64,000 nucleotides of DNA from Bordetella petrii (lineage in GTDB: Bacteria; Pseudomonadota; Gammaproteobacteria; Burkholderiales; Burkholderiaceae_B), in the NCBI RefSeq assembly GCF_017356245.1, contig NZ_JAFMZZ010000001.1, positions 3,599,601 through 3,663,600 on the forward strand, written 5' to 3'. This document shows, one piece after another, positions 56,652-64,000 of the stretch; position 1 is the stretch's first letter, and each line of letters starts with the position of its first letter. A model generated the notes under the pieces. It did no database searches. It saw nothing but the letters and a program-made list of their open reading frames with translations, and was not told where the DNA came from. Made by a program: the position numbers and the translations under genes.

Positions 56652-57272
56652 CTACGCCTGCGCGGCGGGGCCGCGCGCCGCCCATTGCAGCGCATCTTCG
56701 AGGCGGTCGTTGCCCCAGAACATTTCACGCCCCACGATCAGGCTGGGCGCGCCGAAAATACCCAGTTCGCGCGCGCGGTCGACCTGCCGGCGCAGGGCTT
56801 CCTTGGTGCTTTCCTGGCGCGCCTGCGCGATCAGCGCCGGGCCGTCCAGCGCCAGGCGGTCCAGGATACCGCCCACCACGGCTTCATCCTGGATATCCAG
56901 GTCGTCGACGAAATTGGCGCGGAACACCGCCAGGCAGAAATCGCGCCCCCACGGCTGGTCTTGCCCCAGCAGGGCCACCCGCGCCGACAGCACGCTCATG
57001 CGCGGGAACTGGCTGGGCCGGCGGTAGCCCAGGCCGTACTTGTCGGCCAGGCGCGCGATGTCGCGCATCATGTAGGCGCCCTTGCCGGGAAACAGGCGGA
57101 ACGGCGAGTCGTTCCAGCCCTGCGCCTGGAAAATCGGGCCCAGCAGGAACGGCCGCAGCGCCACGCCGACGCCGGCCTGGCGCGCCAGCGGTTCGACCCG
57201 TTCAATGGCCAGGTAGCTGTAGGGGCTGGCGAAGTCGAACCACATTTCGCAGGGCAAGGCAGAGGCATTCAT
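56652..57272 (-). CDS. 2-hydroxychromene-2-carboxylate isomerase family protein (DsbA-like)
   Basis: A 206-residue kappa-class GST/HCCA isomerase-like protein. The FDFASPYSYLAIERV segment (residue 12) carries the conserved Ser that replaces thioredoxin's Cys, and GIFGAPSLIVGREMFWGNDR near 173 is the cis-Pro/C-terminal family mark. Such proteins isomerise aromatic degradation products, or use glutathione; the substrate here is unknown. Its start overlaps the stop of the small DUF2917-like gene by 4 bp, and it is followed by the SDR gene. Confidence 0.88.
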   Translation of the reverse strand: MNASALPCEMWFDFASPYSYLAIERVEPLARQAGVGVALRPFLLGPIFQAQGWNDSPFRLFPGKGAYMMRDIARLADKYGLGYRRPSQFPRMSVLSARVALLGQDQPWGRDFCLAVFRANFVDDLDIQDEAVVGGILDRLALDGPALIAQARQESTKEALRRQVDRARELGIFGAPSLIVGREMFWGNDRLEDALQWAARGPAAQA

Positions 57273-57529
57273 GCAGGGGGCTCCAGGATGAAAGCGACCC
57301 GCGCGTCGGGCAGGCCGCTCAGGACAATATCGCGATTGCCGCGCAGTTGCACGGCGTCGCCCGCGCCGAGCACGTGGTCTTCGCGGCAGCGGTCTTCGGA
57401 TATCCACACCGCGCCGGACTCGCACAGGATACGCAGGCCGCGGGCCCGCCTCAAGCGCACGGCGGCCCGGGCCGACAAGGCCAATGACATTCCCGTGATG
57501 CAATACAGGCGGATCGGGGCGCTGGCCAT
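57269..57529 (-). CDS. DUF2917-like small protein
   Basis: An 86-residue protein resembling DUF2917: LRILCESGAVWISEDRC, then GAGDAVQLRGNRDIVLSGLPDARV, a small cupin-like beta fold. Function unknown. ATG 57529 is preferred to longer starts because earlier residues are atypical. It overlaps the isomerase gene by ATGA, and the divergent LysR gene lies 128 bp upstream. Confidence 0.7.
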   Translation of the reverse strand: MASAPIRLYCITGMSLALSARAAVRLRRARGLRILCESGAVWISEDRCREDHVLGAGDAVQLRGNRDIVLSGLPDARVAFILEPPA

Positions 57530-57657
57530 GCCGGCTCCTGGCTGCCGCGCGGCCGTCGGGCCACGCGTGAAGAAAACGTTTCGTGCAGCCCCATTGAACG
57601 CTGGAAGCGTATGATTGTTCAACCGATTTTCACGCCGCATTCGCATGCGCTGACAGA

Positions 57658-58572
57658 ATGCCATACCCTTTATCGAAGCTGCCGCCGCTGGACCTCGTGC
57701 GCGGGTTCGTGGCCGTGGGGCGGCGCATGAGCATCACCGCCGCGGCGCAAGACCTGCACCTGACGCAATCCGCGGTCAGCCGCCAGATCCGCGCGCTTGA
57801 AGCGCACCTGGGCGTCGCGCTGTTGTCGCGCGGTTTCCGTTCAGTGTCGTTCACCTCTGAAGGCGCGCATCTGTTCCGCATGGCCGACCCCTGGCTGACG
57901 CAGCTGGGCGAACTGGCCGCGCAATGGCGGGCGCCCGAGCGCCGCACACCGGTGACGGTTACCACCACCATCGGCGTGGCCTCGCTGTGGCTGCTGCCGC
58001 GGCTGGGCGAGTTCCAGGCGGCGCATCCTGCCGTGGACGTGCGCGTGGCGGCCGACAACCGGGTGCTGGACATCGATCGCGACGGGGTCGACATCGCCAT
58101 CCGCTACAGCCCGCGCGAAGCCGCGCCCGAGGGGGCGCTGTGGTTATTCGGCGAAGCCGTGGTGCCCGTGGCGCACCCCTCGCTGGGCGTTGCCCGGCTG
58201 GATGCCGGGGCGCTGGCCGGCCTGGTGCTGCTGGAATTCGACGACCCCACCCGCCCCTGGCTGCAATGGGCCGAATGGCTGCAGGCGCATGAGCTGGGCG
58301 GCGCCCGGCCCAAGGGCATGCTGCGCTTCAATCAATACGACCAGATTGTGCACGCGGCGCTGGCCGGCCACGGGGTGGCGCTGGGCCGGCGCGCGCTGAT
58401 CGAGCCGCTGCTGGCGCAGCAGCGCCTGGTGGCCGTGGGTGATGTCCAGCAAAGCGCGGCGCGCCATGCGTACTGGATGATATGCAGTCCGCAGCCGCGT
58501 TCGCCCGAAGTACGCATCGTGGCCGCCTGGCTGGCAAGCCAGGCGCGCGCCACGGCGCACGTGCTGGGTTGA
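57658..58572 (+). CDS. LysR family transcriptional regulator (GcvA-like)
   Basis: A 304-residue LysR regulator with the HTH FVAVGRRMSITAAAQDLHLT, then QSAVSRQIRALEAHLGVALL, near residues 17-57. The GcvA-like subfamily mark is the FRSVSFTSEGAHLF stretch. It diverges from the DUF2917-like/isomerase/SDR run, so it likely controls it. A dyad TTGAAC...GTTCAA spans the 128-bp gap near 57595-57623. It is followed 47 bp later by the exported metallo-hydrolase gene. Confidence 0.92.
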   Translation: MPYPLSKLPPLDLVRGFVAVGRRMSITAAAQDLHLTQSAVSRQIRALEAHLGVALLSRGFRSVSFTSEGAHLFRMADPWLTQLGELAAQWRAPERRTPVTVTTTIGVASLWLLPRLGEFQAAHPAVDVRVAADNRVLDIDRDGVDIAIRYSPREAAPEGALWLFGEAVVPVAHPSLGVARLDAGALAGLVLLEFDDPTRPWLQWAEWLQAHELGGARPKGMLRFNQYDQIVHAALAGHGVALGRRALIEPLLAQQRLVAVGDVQQSAARHAYWMICSPQPRSPEVRIVAAWLASQARATAHVLG

Positions 58573-58619
58573 TTCGCGCTATCCTCGACGCACTCTCGCT
58601 TGCCATGGAGCACCGACTC

Positions 58620-59624
58620 ATGCGCTTTCCGGCCTGTTTCCCCTCGCGCGCACTGGGCGCGCTCAGCCTGTCCGCCGCGGCCCTGCTGGCCGGCGGCGCA
58701 TCCCCCGCGCTGGCCACCGCGCCGGCCCAGACCGCGCAGGCCCCCGGGTTCCATCGCATGGCGCTGGGCGACTTCATCGTCACCGCGCTGTACGACGGCT
58801 ACGTCGACCTGGACCCGGCCATTCTCAGCGGCGCCAGCGCCCAAGACATACAGGCATTGCTGGCCAGCATGTTCGTGCCCGTCGAACCCGGCATGCAGAC
58901 CGCGGTCAACGGCTATGTGGTGCAGAACGGCAAGCAAGTCGTGCTGGTCGATACGGGCGCCGGGCCCTGCATGGGCCCCACGGCCGGCGGCCTGGCCGAC
59001 AACCTGCGCGCCGCCGGCTTCCAGCCCGAACAAGTCGACGCCGTGCTGCTCACTCATTTGCACCCCGACCATGCCTGCGGACTGCTGACGCCCGAAGGCG
59101 CGGCGCTGTTTCCCAACGCCGATGTCTATGCCGCCCGCGCCGAGACCGATTTCTGGCTGAGCGCCGCCGTGGCGGCGCAGGCCCCTGCCGACGTCCAGCC
59201 CTTTTTCAAGATGTCGCGCGACGCGGCCGCGCCCTACCAGGCAACCGGCAAATTCCTGACCTACCAGCCCGGCGAAGCCCTGCTGCCGGGCGTGCGGGCC
59301 GTGCCCACGCCCGGCCACACGCCGGGCCATACCTCGTACCTGTTCACCTCGGGCCGGCGAAGCCTGCTGGTGTGGGGCGACATCGTGCACAGCCACGCCG
59401 TACAGTTTGCGCGGCCGGAAGTCGCCATCGAGTTCGACGTGGACAGCGCCCAGGCCGTCGCCAGCCGCAAGAAGATCTTCGCCGAGGCCGTGCGCGGCCA
59501 GCTATGGGTGGCCGGGGCGCACCTGCCTTTCCCGGGCCTGGGCCACGTGCGCGCCGATGGCCAGGGCTATGCCTGGGTACCGGCGGCATACGCGCCGTTG
59601 CGGCAGCGCCCGGCCCGGCCCTAG
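58620..59624 (+). CDS. Exported MBL-fold metallo-hydrolase
   Basis: A 334-residue metallo-beta-lactamase-fold hydrolase with a Sec signal peptide (to about residue 33, ALATA). Zinc ligands are in LLTHLHPDHACGLL (HxHxDH) near residue 147, HTPGHT near 228, and GDIVHSHAVQF near 252. The start at 58620 has GGAG 8 bases upstream. Such periplasmic proteins include lactonases and phosphodiesterases; the substrate is unknown. It follows the LysR gene and ends 10 bp before the convergent dienelactone hydrolase. Confidence 0.87.
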   Translation: MRFPACFPSRALGALSLSAAALLAGGASPALATAPAQTAQAPGFHRMALGDFIVTALYDGYVDLDPAILSGASAQDIQALLASMFVPVEPGMQTAVNGYVVQNGKQVVLVDTGAGPCMGPTAGGLADNLRAAGFQPEQVDAVLLTHLHPDHACGLLTPEGAALFPNADVYAARAETDFWLSAAVAAQAPADVQPFFKMSRDAAAPYQATGKFLTYQPGEALLPGVRAVPTPGHTPGHTSYLFTSGRRSLLVWGDIVHSHAVQFARPEVAIEFDVDSAQAVASRKKIFAEAVRGQLWVAGAHLPFPGLGHVRADGQGYAWVPAAYAPLRQRPARP

Positions 59625-59634
59625 CCGGCCGGGC

Positions 59635-60510
59635 CTACCCGCCGTAGCGCTCGAACCAATCGAGCATGCGGCGCCAGGCGTCCTCGGCGGCGTCTTTGCG
59701 GTAACTGGGCCGGTAATCGGCATGGAAGCCGTGGGGCGCGTCTTTATACAGGCGGATCTGCGACTGCCGGGCGGCTTCCGAGCCCTTGCCCAGCGCATCG
59801 CGCATCTGTTCGACGTCGGCCACCGGGATGCCGGCATCGGCCTCGCCATACAGCCCCAGCACCGGCGCGGCCAGCTTGTCGACCAGCGCGATCGGGTCGG
59901 TCGGCTTGATGGGGCTGGTGGTGTTGCGCACGTGTCCGTACCACGCGGCGCCCGCGCGCAAGCCGGGATTGTGCGCGGCATACAGCCAGACGATGCGGCC
60001 GCCCCAGCAGAAGCCCGTGACCATCAGGCGCTTCGGGTCGCCGCCATGCCCGGCCGCCCACGCCGCGGTGGCGTCCAGGTCGGCCATGACCTGGTCGTCG
60101 GGCACCTTGTCGATGATCTCGGCGCGCAGCCGGGCGATCTCGGTGTACTTGGACGCGTCGCCCTGGCGCGCGAAGAGTTCGGGCGCGACGGCCAGGTAGC
60201 CGGCCTTGGCCAGCCGGCGGCACACGTCTTGTATGTATTCGTGCACGCCGAAGATTTCGTTGATGACCAGCACGGTGGGCAGCGCCTTGCCGCCCTGGGG
60301 CGCGGCGCGGTAGGCCGGCATGTTGCCGCCCTGCGCCGGAATCTGCACCGGGCCTGCGTCCAGCCCGGCGGACGGCGTGGTGATGGCGGTGGCCGCGGCC
60401 GCGTGGCCGGTGGCGGTGGTGAAGCCCGTGGCCAGGGCAGTAACCACGAACGCGCGCCGGTCCAGCCGCAAGGGCGGCAGCAGGCTGTCGAACTGCGAAT
60501 CTCGGGACAT
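59635..60510 (-). CDS. Dienelactone hydrolase family protein with Tat-like signal
   Basis: A 291-residue DLH-like alpha/beta hydrolase. The nucleophile is Cys in GFCWGGRIVWLYAA near 149, Asp in YGEADAGIP near 203, and His in PHGFHADYRPSY near 254. An N-terminal RLDRRAFVVTALATG looks like a twin-arginine signal, so the protein would be exported folded. The start at 60510 has GGAG about 8 bases upstream. Role in lactone or ester hydrolysis is inferred. It is 88 bp after aqpZ on the same strand. Confidence 0.88.
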   Translation of the reverse strand: MSRDSQFDSLLPPLRLDRRAFVVTALATGFTTATGHAAAATAITTPSAGLDAGPVQIPAQGGNMPAYRAAPQGGKALPTVLVINEIFGVHEYIQDVCRRLAKAGYLAVAPELFARQGDASKYTEIARLRAEIIDKVPDDQVMADLDATAAWAAGHGGDPKRLMVTGFCWGGRIVWLYAAHNPGLRAGAAWYGHVRNTTSPIKPTDPIALVDKLAAPVLGLYGEADAGIPVADVEQMRDALGKGSEAARQSQIRLYKDAPHGFHADYRPSYRKDAAEDAWRRMLDWFERYGG

Positions 60511-60598
60511 GGGAGGTCTCCTTGGGGGATGGGCCGCCCGCGCGCGGCCGGAAACCATTATGCATCCGGCCGCATGTCCCGTCTTGGCGTTTTGTTTA

Positions 60599-61300
60599 CT
60601 AGTTTTCGCGCTCCAGGCAGCGGTAGACCAGCCCCGCGATGATGGCGCCGGCGATCGGCGCGACCCAGAACAGCCACAGCTGCTCGAGCGCCCATCCGCC
60701 CACGAACAGGGCCGGGCCGGTAGAGCGGGCCGGGTTCACCGACGTATTGGTGACCGGGATGCTGATCAGGTGGATGAGCGTCAGCGCCAGGCCGATGGGG
60801 ATGGGGGCGAAACCCGCCGGCGCGCGCTTTTCGCTGGAGCCCAGGATCACGAACAGGAAACCGAAGGTCAGCACGACCTCGCACACCAGCGCGGCGCTGA
60901 GGGCGTACTGGCCGGGGGAATGCTCGCCGTAGCCGTTGGCCGCGAAGCCGCTGGCGACCAGGTCGAAGCCCGGCTTGCCGCTGGCGATCCAGGCCAGCAC
61001 CGCCGCCCCGATCACCGCGCCGATGACCTGCGCCACGGCGTACGGCACCACCTCGCGCATCGGGAACCGCCCTCCCACGGCCAGGCCCACGGTGACGGCC
61101 GGGTTGAAGTGCCCGCCGGAAATATGCCCCACCGCGAACGCCATGGTCAGGACCGTAAGGCCGAATGCCAGCGCAACCCCCACAAAGCCGACGCCCAATT
61201 CGGGAAAACCGGCGGCCAGTACCGCGGTTCCGCACCCGCCCAGAACCAGCCAGAAGGTGCCGATGAGTTCGGCCGTGCAACGCTTTGATAACGAAGACAT
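60599..61300 (-). CDS. aqpZ: Aquaporin Z
   Basis: A 233-residue water channel with six helices and both NPA boxes: [11 protein letters not shown] near residue 61 and [14 protein letters not shown] near 186. SISGGHF-type text ([12 protein letters not shown]) and the Arg after the second NPA favour water selectivity (AqpZ) over glycerol. ATG 61300 has GGAG 11 bases upstream. It diverges from the thioesterase gene across 157 bp. Confidence 0.95.
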   Translation of the reverse strand: MSSLSKRCTAELIGTFWLVLGGCGTAVLAAGFPELGVGFVGVALAFGLTVLTMAFAVGHISGGHFNPAVTVGLAVGGRFPMREVVPYAVAQVIGAVIGAAVLAWIASGKPGFDLVASGFAANGYGEHSPGQYALSAALVCEVVLTFGFLFVILGSSEKRAPAGFAPIPIGLALTLIHLISIPVTNTSVNPARSTGPALFVGGWALEQLWLFWVAPIAGAIIAGLVYRCLEREN

Positions 61301-61457
61301 GATGCTTTCTCCAGGGAAAAACCGCAGTGAGCGTATCGCAACCACATCAAGCACAAAGTGAAGCTTTGCAAAGAGCGCGGCGCCGCGGCGGGCGCCCGAT
61401 ATGCTGGGCGCCGTGCGCACCGATTACCATGGCGTTTTCCATTCTGCCCCCGACGCC

Positions 61458-61970
61458 ATGCAAGAACCTGCCAGCCACCAACTGTCGATGACCATCCTGA
61501 TGACGCCGGACATGGCGAACTTCGCGGGCAATGTCCACGGCGGCACTATTCTGAAGTATCTGGACCAAGTTGCCTACGCCTGTGCAAGCCGCTATGCCGG
61601 CCACTATGTCGTCACCCTGTCGGTCGACCAGGTGGTTTTCCGCCAGCCCATCCACGTGGGCGAACTGGTCACGTTCCTGGCGTCGGTGAATTACACCGGC
61701 CGCACCTCGATGGAAATCGGCATCAAGGTCATTACCGAAGACATCCGCCGCCAGATCGTGCGCCACGCCAACAGCTGCTATTTCACGATGGTGGCGGTGG
61801 ACGACAACGGCCAGCCCACGGCCGTGCCGCAGCTGGCGCTGCGCACGCTGGAAGAAAGACAGCGGCATGAAGCCGCGTGCGAGCGCCGCGAACTGCGCCA
61901 GGCGATGGAAAAACACCACCAGGAAATCAAACAGCGGGTGCAGGACCCCTTGGCCGACCCGGCCGCATAA
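61458..61970 (+). CDS. Acyl-CoA thioesterase (hotdog fold, YciA/ACOT-like)
   Basis: A 170-residue single-hotdog thioesterase that hydrolyses acyl-CoA. Typical text: LMTPDMANFAGNVHGGTILKYLDQ (split here; NVHGG holds the Asn-His pair), YVVTLSVDQVVFRQPIHVGE and SVNYTGRTSMEIGIKV. The C-terminal tail is highly charged (RRELRQAMEKHHQEIKQR). The start at ATG 61458 is chosen by homology style; the ribosome site is poor, and ATG 61401 is an alternative. It may limit acyl-CoA or spare CoA. Confidence 0.9.
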   Translation: MQEPASHQLSMTILMTPDMANFAGNVHGGTILKYLDQVAYACASRYAGHYVVTLSVDQVVFRQPIHVGELVTFLASVNYTGRTSMEIGIKVITEDIRRQIVRHANSCYFTMVAVDDNGQPTAVPQLALRTLEERQRHEAACERRELRQAMEKHHQEIKQRVQDPLADPAA

Positions 61971-62153
61971 CACGCATGGGCGGCCGTTGTTGCAGCTTCA
62001 CAACGATCCGGGCCGCCAATTTCTCGGGATTTTCCCTAGTGTGTGTATTCAGGTCTGTGTAACGAAGCCGCGCCCGCGTGCTTTGCCGGGCTCGGGGCCG
62101 GGCGCGCGGCCATCCTGCCACCAAAGGCAGGTGTCCATCTGATGTACGTTTTT

Positions 62154-62606
62154 TTAATGAATTGCGGGACCGAATTTATCCAGCAATTTGATCAAAAGCG
62201 GCCCGATGCGGCGCAATTGTTCAAGGTGAACGGCAGATAAAGCCTGCAGCTTGGCCTCGGCCTGGGGCGTGAGCGCGACGCGCACGCGGCGGCCGTCGGC
62301 CGGGTCCACGGAACGCGCCACCATGTCCATGCGCACCAGCCGGCTGATGAGTTCGACGGCGCTGTGGTGCTTGATGCAGAGTTTTTCGGCGAGTTCGCCC
62401 ACGGTAAGGGCCTGCGCCCCGCTGCCCTTGATGGTGAGCAAGGCCTGGTGCTGCTGCGGCGACAAGCCCTGGCCGTGGGCCTCGGCTTCGCTGAAAACGG
62501 TGAAGCACCGCAGCGCATAACGGAACTCGGCCAGGGTTGCGAAATCGGCCGGTTGCAATTCCCGCGTTTCGATATCGGCTCCCCGGATGGTTAGAGGATT
62601 CACCAA
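62154..62606 (-). CDS. MarR family transcriptional regulator
   Basis: A 150-residue winged-helix regulator. The HTH/wing text is LTVGELAEKLCIKHHSAVELISRL then RSVDPADGRRVRVALTPQAEAKL, at the usual residues (66-117). The start is a TTG (62606) or GTG (62603); no clear ribosome site. It diverges from tctB across 221 bp that contains an inverted repeat (62623-62635), and probably represses tctBA or itself in response to a small acid. It converges with the thioesterase gene; the 183-bp gap between them holds a CCTGCC/GGCAGG hairpin near 62114-62131 but no gene. Confidence 0.88.
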   Translation of the reverse strand: MVNPLTIRGADIETRELQPADFATLAEFRYALRCFTVFSEAEAHGQGLSPQQHQALLTIKGSGAQALTVGELAEKLCIKHHSAVELISRLVRMDMVARSVDPADGRRVRVALTPQAEAKLQALSAVHLEQLRRIGPLLIKLLDKFGPAIH

Positions 62607-62622
62607 CAGAATTCTAAACTAC

Positions 62623-62635
62623 ATCGTGCTACGAT
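62623..62635. promoter_or_regulatory. Inverted repeat ATCGT-GCT-ACGAT, possible MarR operator
   Basis: A perfect 5-bp-arm dyad 17 bp upstream of the MarR start, in the divergent gap to tctB and near a palindromic AGAATTCT. MarR operators are usually short dyads in such places. The tctB promoter itself could not be fixed. Confidence 0.45.
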
Positions 62636-62827
62636 CCATTCGACTTGGACTTATGCGTGCTGGCGGTGCGCTGAGTGTCCGGACGCTTGCAGAACCCGAT
62701 ATGGCTCGCGCCGCCGTGCCATATTTTTTTTTATATGTTTCATGTCCAAGCCTCATGCGTCCTCCGGCACTGCGTCTCCGCCTTTCAGGTTCCACCAACC
62801 TGGCACGGCACAATACGGAGACCTTCT

Positions 62828-63292
62828 ATGCAGCTAAAGAACAAGCAGGATTTCTGGTCAGGGGTGATGTTCACCCTGATCGGCCTGGGATTCGCGGTTG
62901 GGGCCACCCAATACAACATGGGCACTTCCGCCCGCATGGGCCCCGGCTACTTCCCTTTCTGGCTGGGCATCTGCCTGGCCATACTGGGCGCCACCGTCGC
63001 CTTCGGCGCGCTTTCTCCCAAGGCCACCGAAACCACGATCGAGAAATTCGATTTCAAGATCCTGTTCATCATCATCGGTTCCGTTGTGCTGTTCGGGATA
63101 CTGCTGCGCCCGCTGGGTCTCTATCTGTCGCTGTTCCTGCTGGTGGTGGGAAGCAGCGTCGCCAGCTATGAATTCAGCTGGAAAGTTGCCGTCGCCAACG
63201 CGATTTTCCTGGTGGTGTTCTGCTGGCTGGCATTCATCAAGGGTCTGGGATTGATCTTCCCGCTGTGGCCTTCGTTTCTGGGCTTGAACTAA
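62828..63292 (+). CDS. tctB: Tripartite tricarboxylate transporter small membrane subunit TctB
   Basis: A 154-residue membrane protein with four predicted helices, the standard TctB. It opens with WSGVMFTLIGLGFAVGATQY and MGTSARMGPGYFPFWLGI, which is the family hallmark (GPGYFP). ATG 62828 has GGAG 8 bases upstream, with a small hairpin CAGGTT-CCACC-AACCTG at 62786-62802 just before it. It is followed by tctA after 21 bp. No periplasmic TctC-type receptor gene is seen in the window. Confidence 0.93.
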   Translation: MQLKNKQDFWSGVMFTLIGLGFAVGATQYNMGTSARMGPGYFPFWLGICLAILGATVAFGALSPKATETTIEKFDFKILFIIIGSVVLFGILLRPLGLYLSLFLLVVGSSVASYEFSWKVAVANAIFLVVFCWLAFIKGLGLIFPLWPSFLGLN

Positions 63293-63313
63293 AACCAAGG
63301 GGAAGACAACATC

Positions 63314-64000
63314 ATGGAATTGCTGGATCACCTCGCGCTCGGGTTCTCCGTCGCGTTCACCCCTGAAAACCTGCTGTATGCCCTGCTGGGTTGTATCCTG
63401 GGCACGCTGGTCGGGGTGCTGCCGGGCCTGGGGCCCGTGCCCACCATCGCGATGCTGCTGCCGATCACGTACGTGCTGCCCCCGGTGGCCGGCCTGATCA
63501 TGCTGGCAGGCATCTATTACGGCACGCAGTACGGCGGCTCCACCACCGCCATCCTGGTCAACCTGCCAGGCGAGACATCAGCGGTGGTAACTGTGCTGGA
63601 CGGGCACCAGATGGCGCGCAACGGACGAGCCGGGGCAGCCTTGTCGCTGGCCGCCGTCGGCTCGTTCTTCGCGGGCAGCGTCACCACCATGCTGATCGCC
63701 GCCTTCGCGCCCCCGCTGGCCGAAGTCGCGTTCAAGTTCGGCCCGGCCGAATACTTCTCGCTGATGACCCTGGGCCTGATCGGCGCCGTGGTGCTGGCCT
63801 CGGGCTCGCTGCCCAAGGCGATCTGCATGATCTTGCTGGGCCTGCTGCTGGGCATGGTGGGCACCGACGTCAACTCGGGCGTGGCCCGCTACGACTTCGG
63901 CATCCCCGAACTGCAGGACGGCATCGACTTCGCCATCGTGGCCATGGGCGTGTTCGGCTTTGCCGAAATCCTGTCCAACCTCGAACAGAAAGAAAACCGC
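63314..64000 (+). CDS. tctA: Tripartite tricarboxylate transporter large subunit TctA, 3' end outside window
   Basis: The frame is open from ATG 63314 (GGGGAAG 7 bases upstream) to the right edge: 229 codons of a normal 500 or so. Membrane helices and the family signature GTLVGVLPGLGPVPTIAMLL, then YYGTQYGGSTTAILVNLPGE, are plain. It forms the main channel of a sodium- or proton-linked tricarboxylate carrier with TctB and a binding protein. Substrate unknown. Confidence 0.94.
   Translation, partial: MELLDHLALGFSVAFTPENLLYALLGCILGTLVGVLPGLGPVPTIAMLLPITYVLPPVAGLIMLAGIYYGTQYGGSTTAILVNLPGETSAVVTVLDGHQMARNGRAGAALSLAAVGSFFAGSVTTMLIAAFAPPLAEVAFKFGPAEYFSLMTLGLIGAVVLASGSLPKAICMILLGLLLGMVGTDVNSGVARYDFGIPELQDGIDFAIVAMGVFGFAEILSNLEQKENR

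Noticed and set aside
62020..62060. GGGATTTTCCC-type dyad after the thioesterase gene as an operator or activator site
   Set aside because: Short, in a convergent gap with no promoter nearby; no clear match to a known site.

Overview
The window is GC-rich bacterial chromosome. Gene content and protein style point to a betaproteobacterium of the Alcaligenaceae (Bordetella/Achromobacter type). The pointers are an F1Fo ATP synthase operon with atpI, an rpe-gph-trpEGDC cluster, a TctB/TctA tripartite tricarboxylate transporter, and many crotonase, CoA-transferase and LysR genes. The genus is inferred, not proven. I see no phage, insertion sequence, CRISPR array or rRNA.

Layout. 1-3.1 kb: end of a GNAT acetyltransferase gene, an MFS transporter, tRNA-Arg(CCG) and a membrane-anchored diheme cytochrome c. 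3.1-10.7 kb: an acyl-CoA catabolic block. A TetR regulator heads a minus-strand run (acyl-CoA dehydrogenase, class III CoA-transferase, 3-hydroxyacyl-CoA dehydrogenase) and diverges from a nitronate monooxygenase/crotonase pair whose promoter carries a clear palindromic operator. 10.8-12.1 kb: NAD(P)H-hydrate dehydratase and a small conserved-looking gene followed by two strong hairpins. 12.2-23.9 kb: a peptide-type ABC uptake system with two paralogous binding proteins, a LysR regulator and three hydrolases (aspartoacylase-like, alpha/beta hydrolase, M20 peptidase). 24-30.4 kb: priA-rep, hemE and an unusual receiver-like/Fis-type regulator. 30.6-38.1 kb: atpIBEFHAGDC with promoter and terminator. 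38.2-45.2 kb: DUF1254 protein, enoyl-CoA hydratase, M61 protease, FAD oxidoreductase, folB-ttcA. 45.2-49.9 kb: apaG-mltA-ubiH-like-dsbC-like-dehydrogenase run. 50-55.6 kb: rpe-gph and trpEGDC with a Trp-rich leader peptide and attenuator. 55.7-64 kb: small lipoprotein, SDR, isomerase, LysR, exported metallo-hydrolase, Tat-exported dienelactone hydrolase, aquaporin, thioesterase, MarR and tctBA (tctA runs off the end).

The most striking non-coding feature is a dispersed repeat family. Four full copies of about 90 bp and one half copy were found. Each full copy is two inverted hairpins around a conserved spacer of 29-30 bp. All five lie exactly in gaps between convergent genes and none in any other gap. 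They look like BIME-type elements that may work as two-way transcription stops. A second, single imperfect palindrome lies between atpA and atpG.
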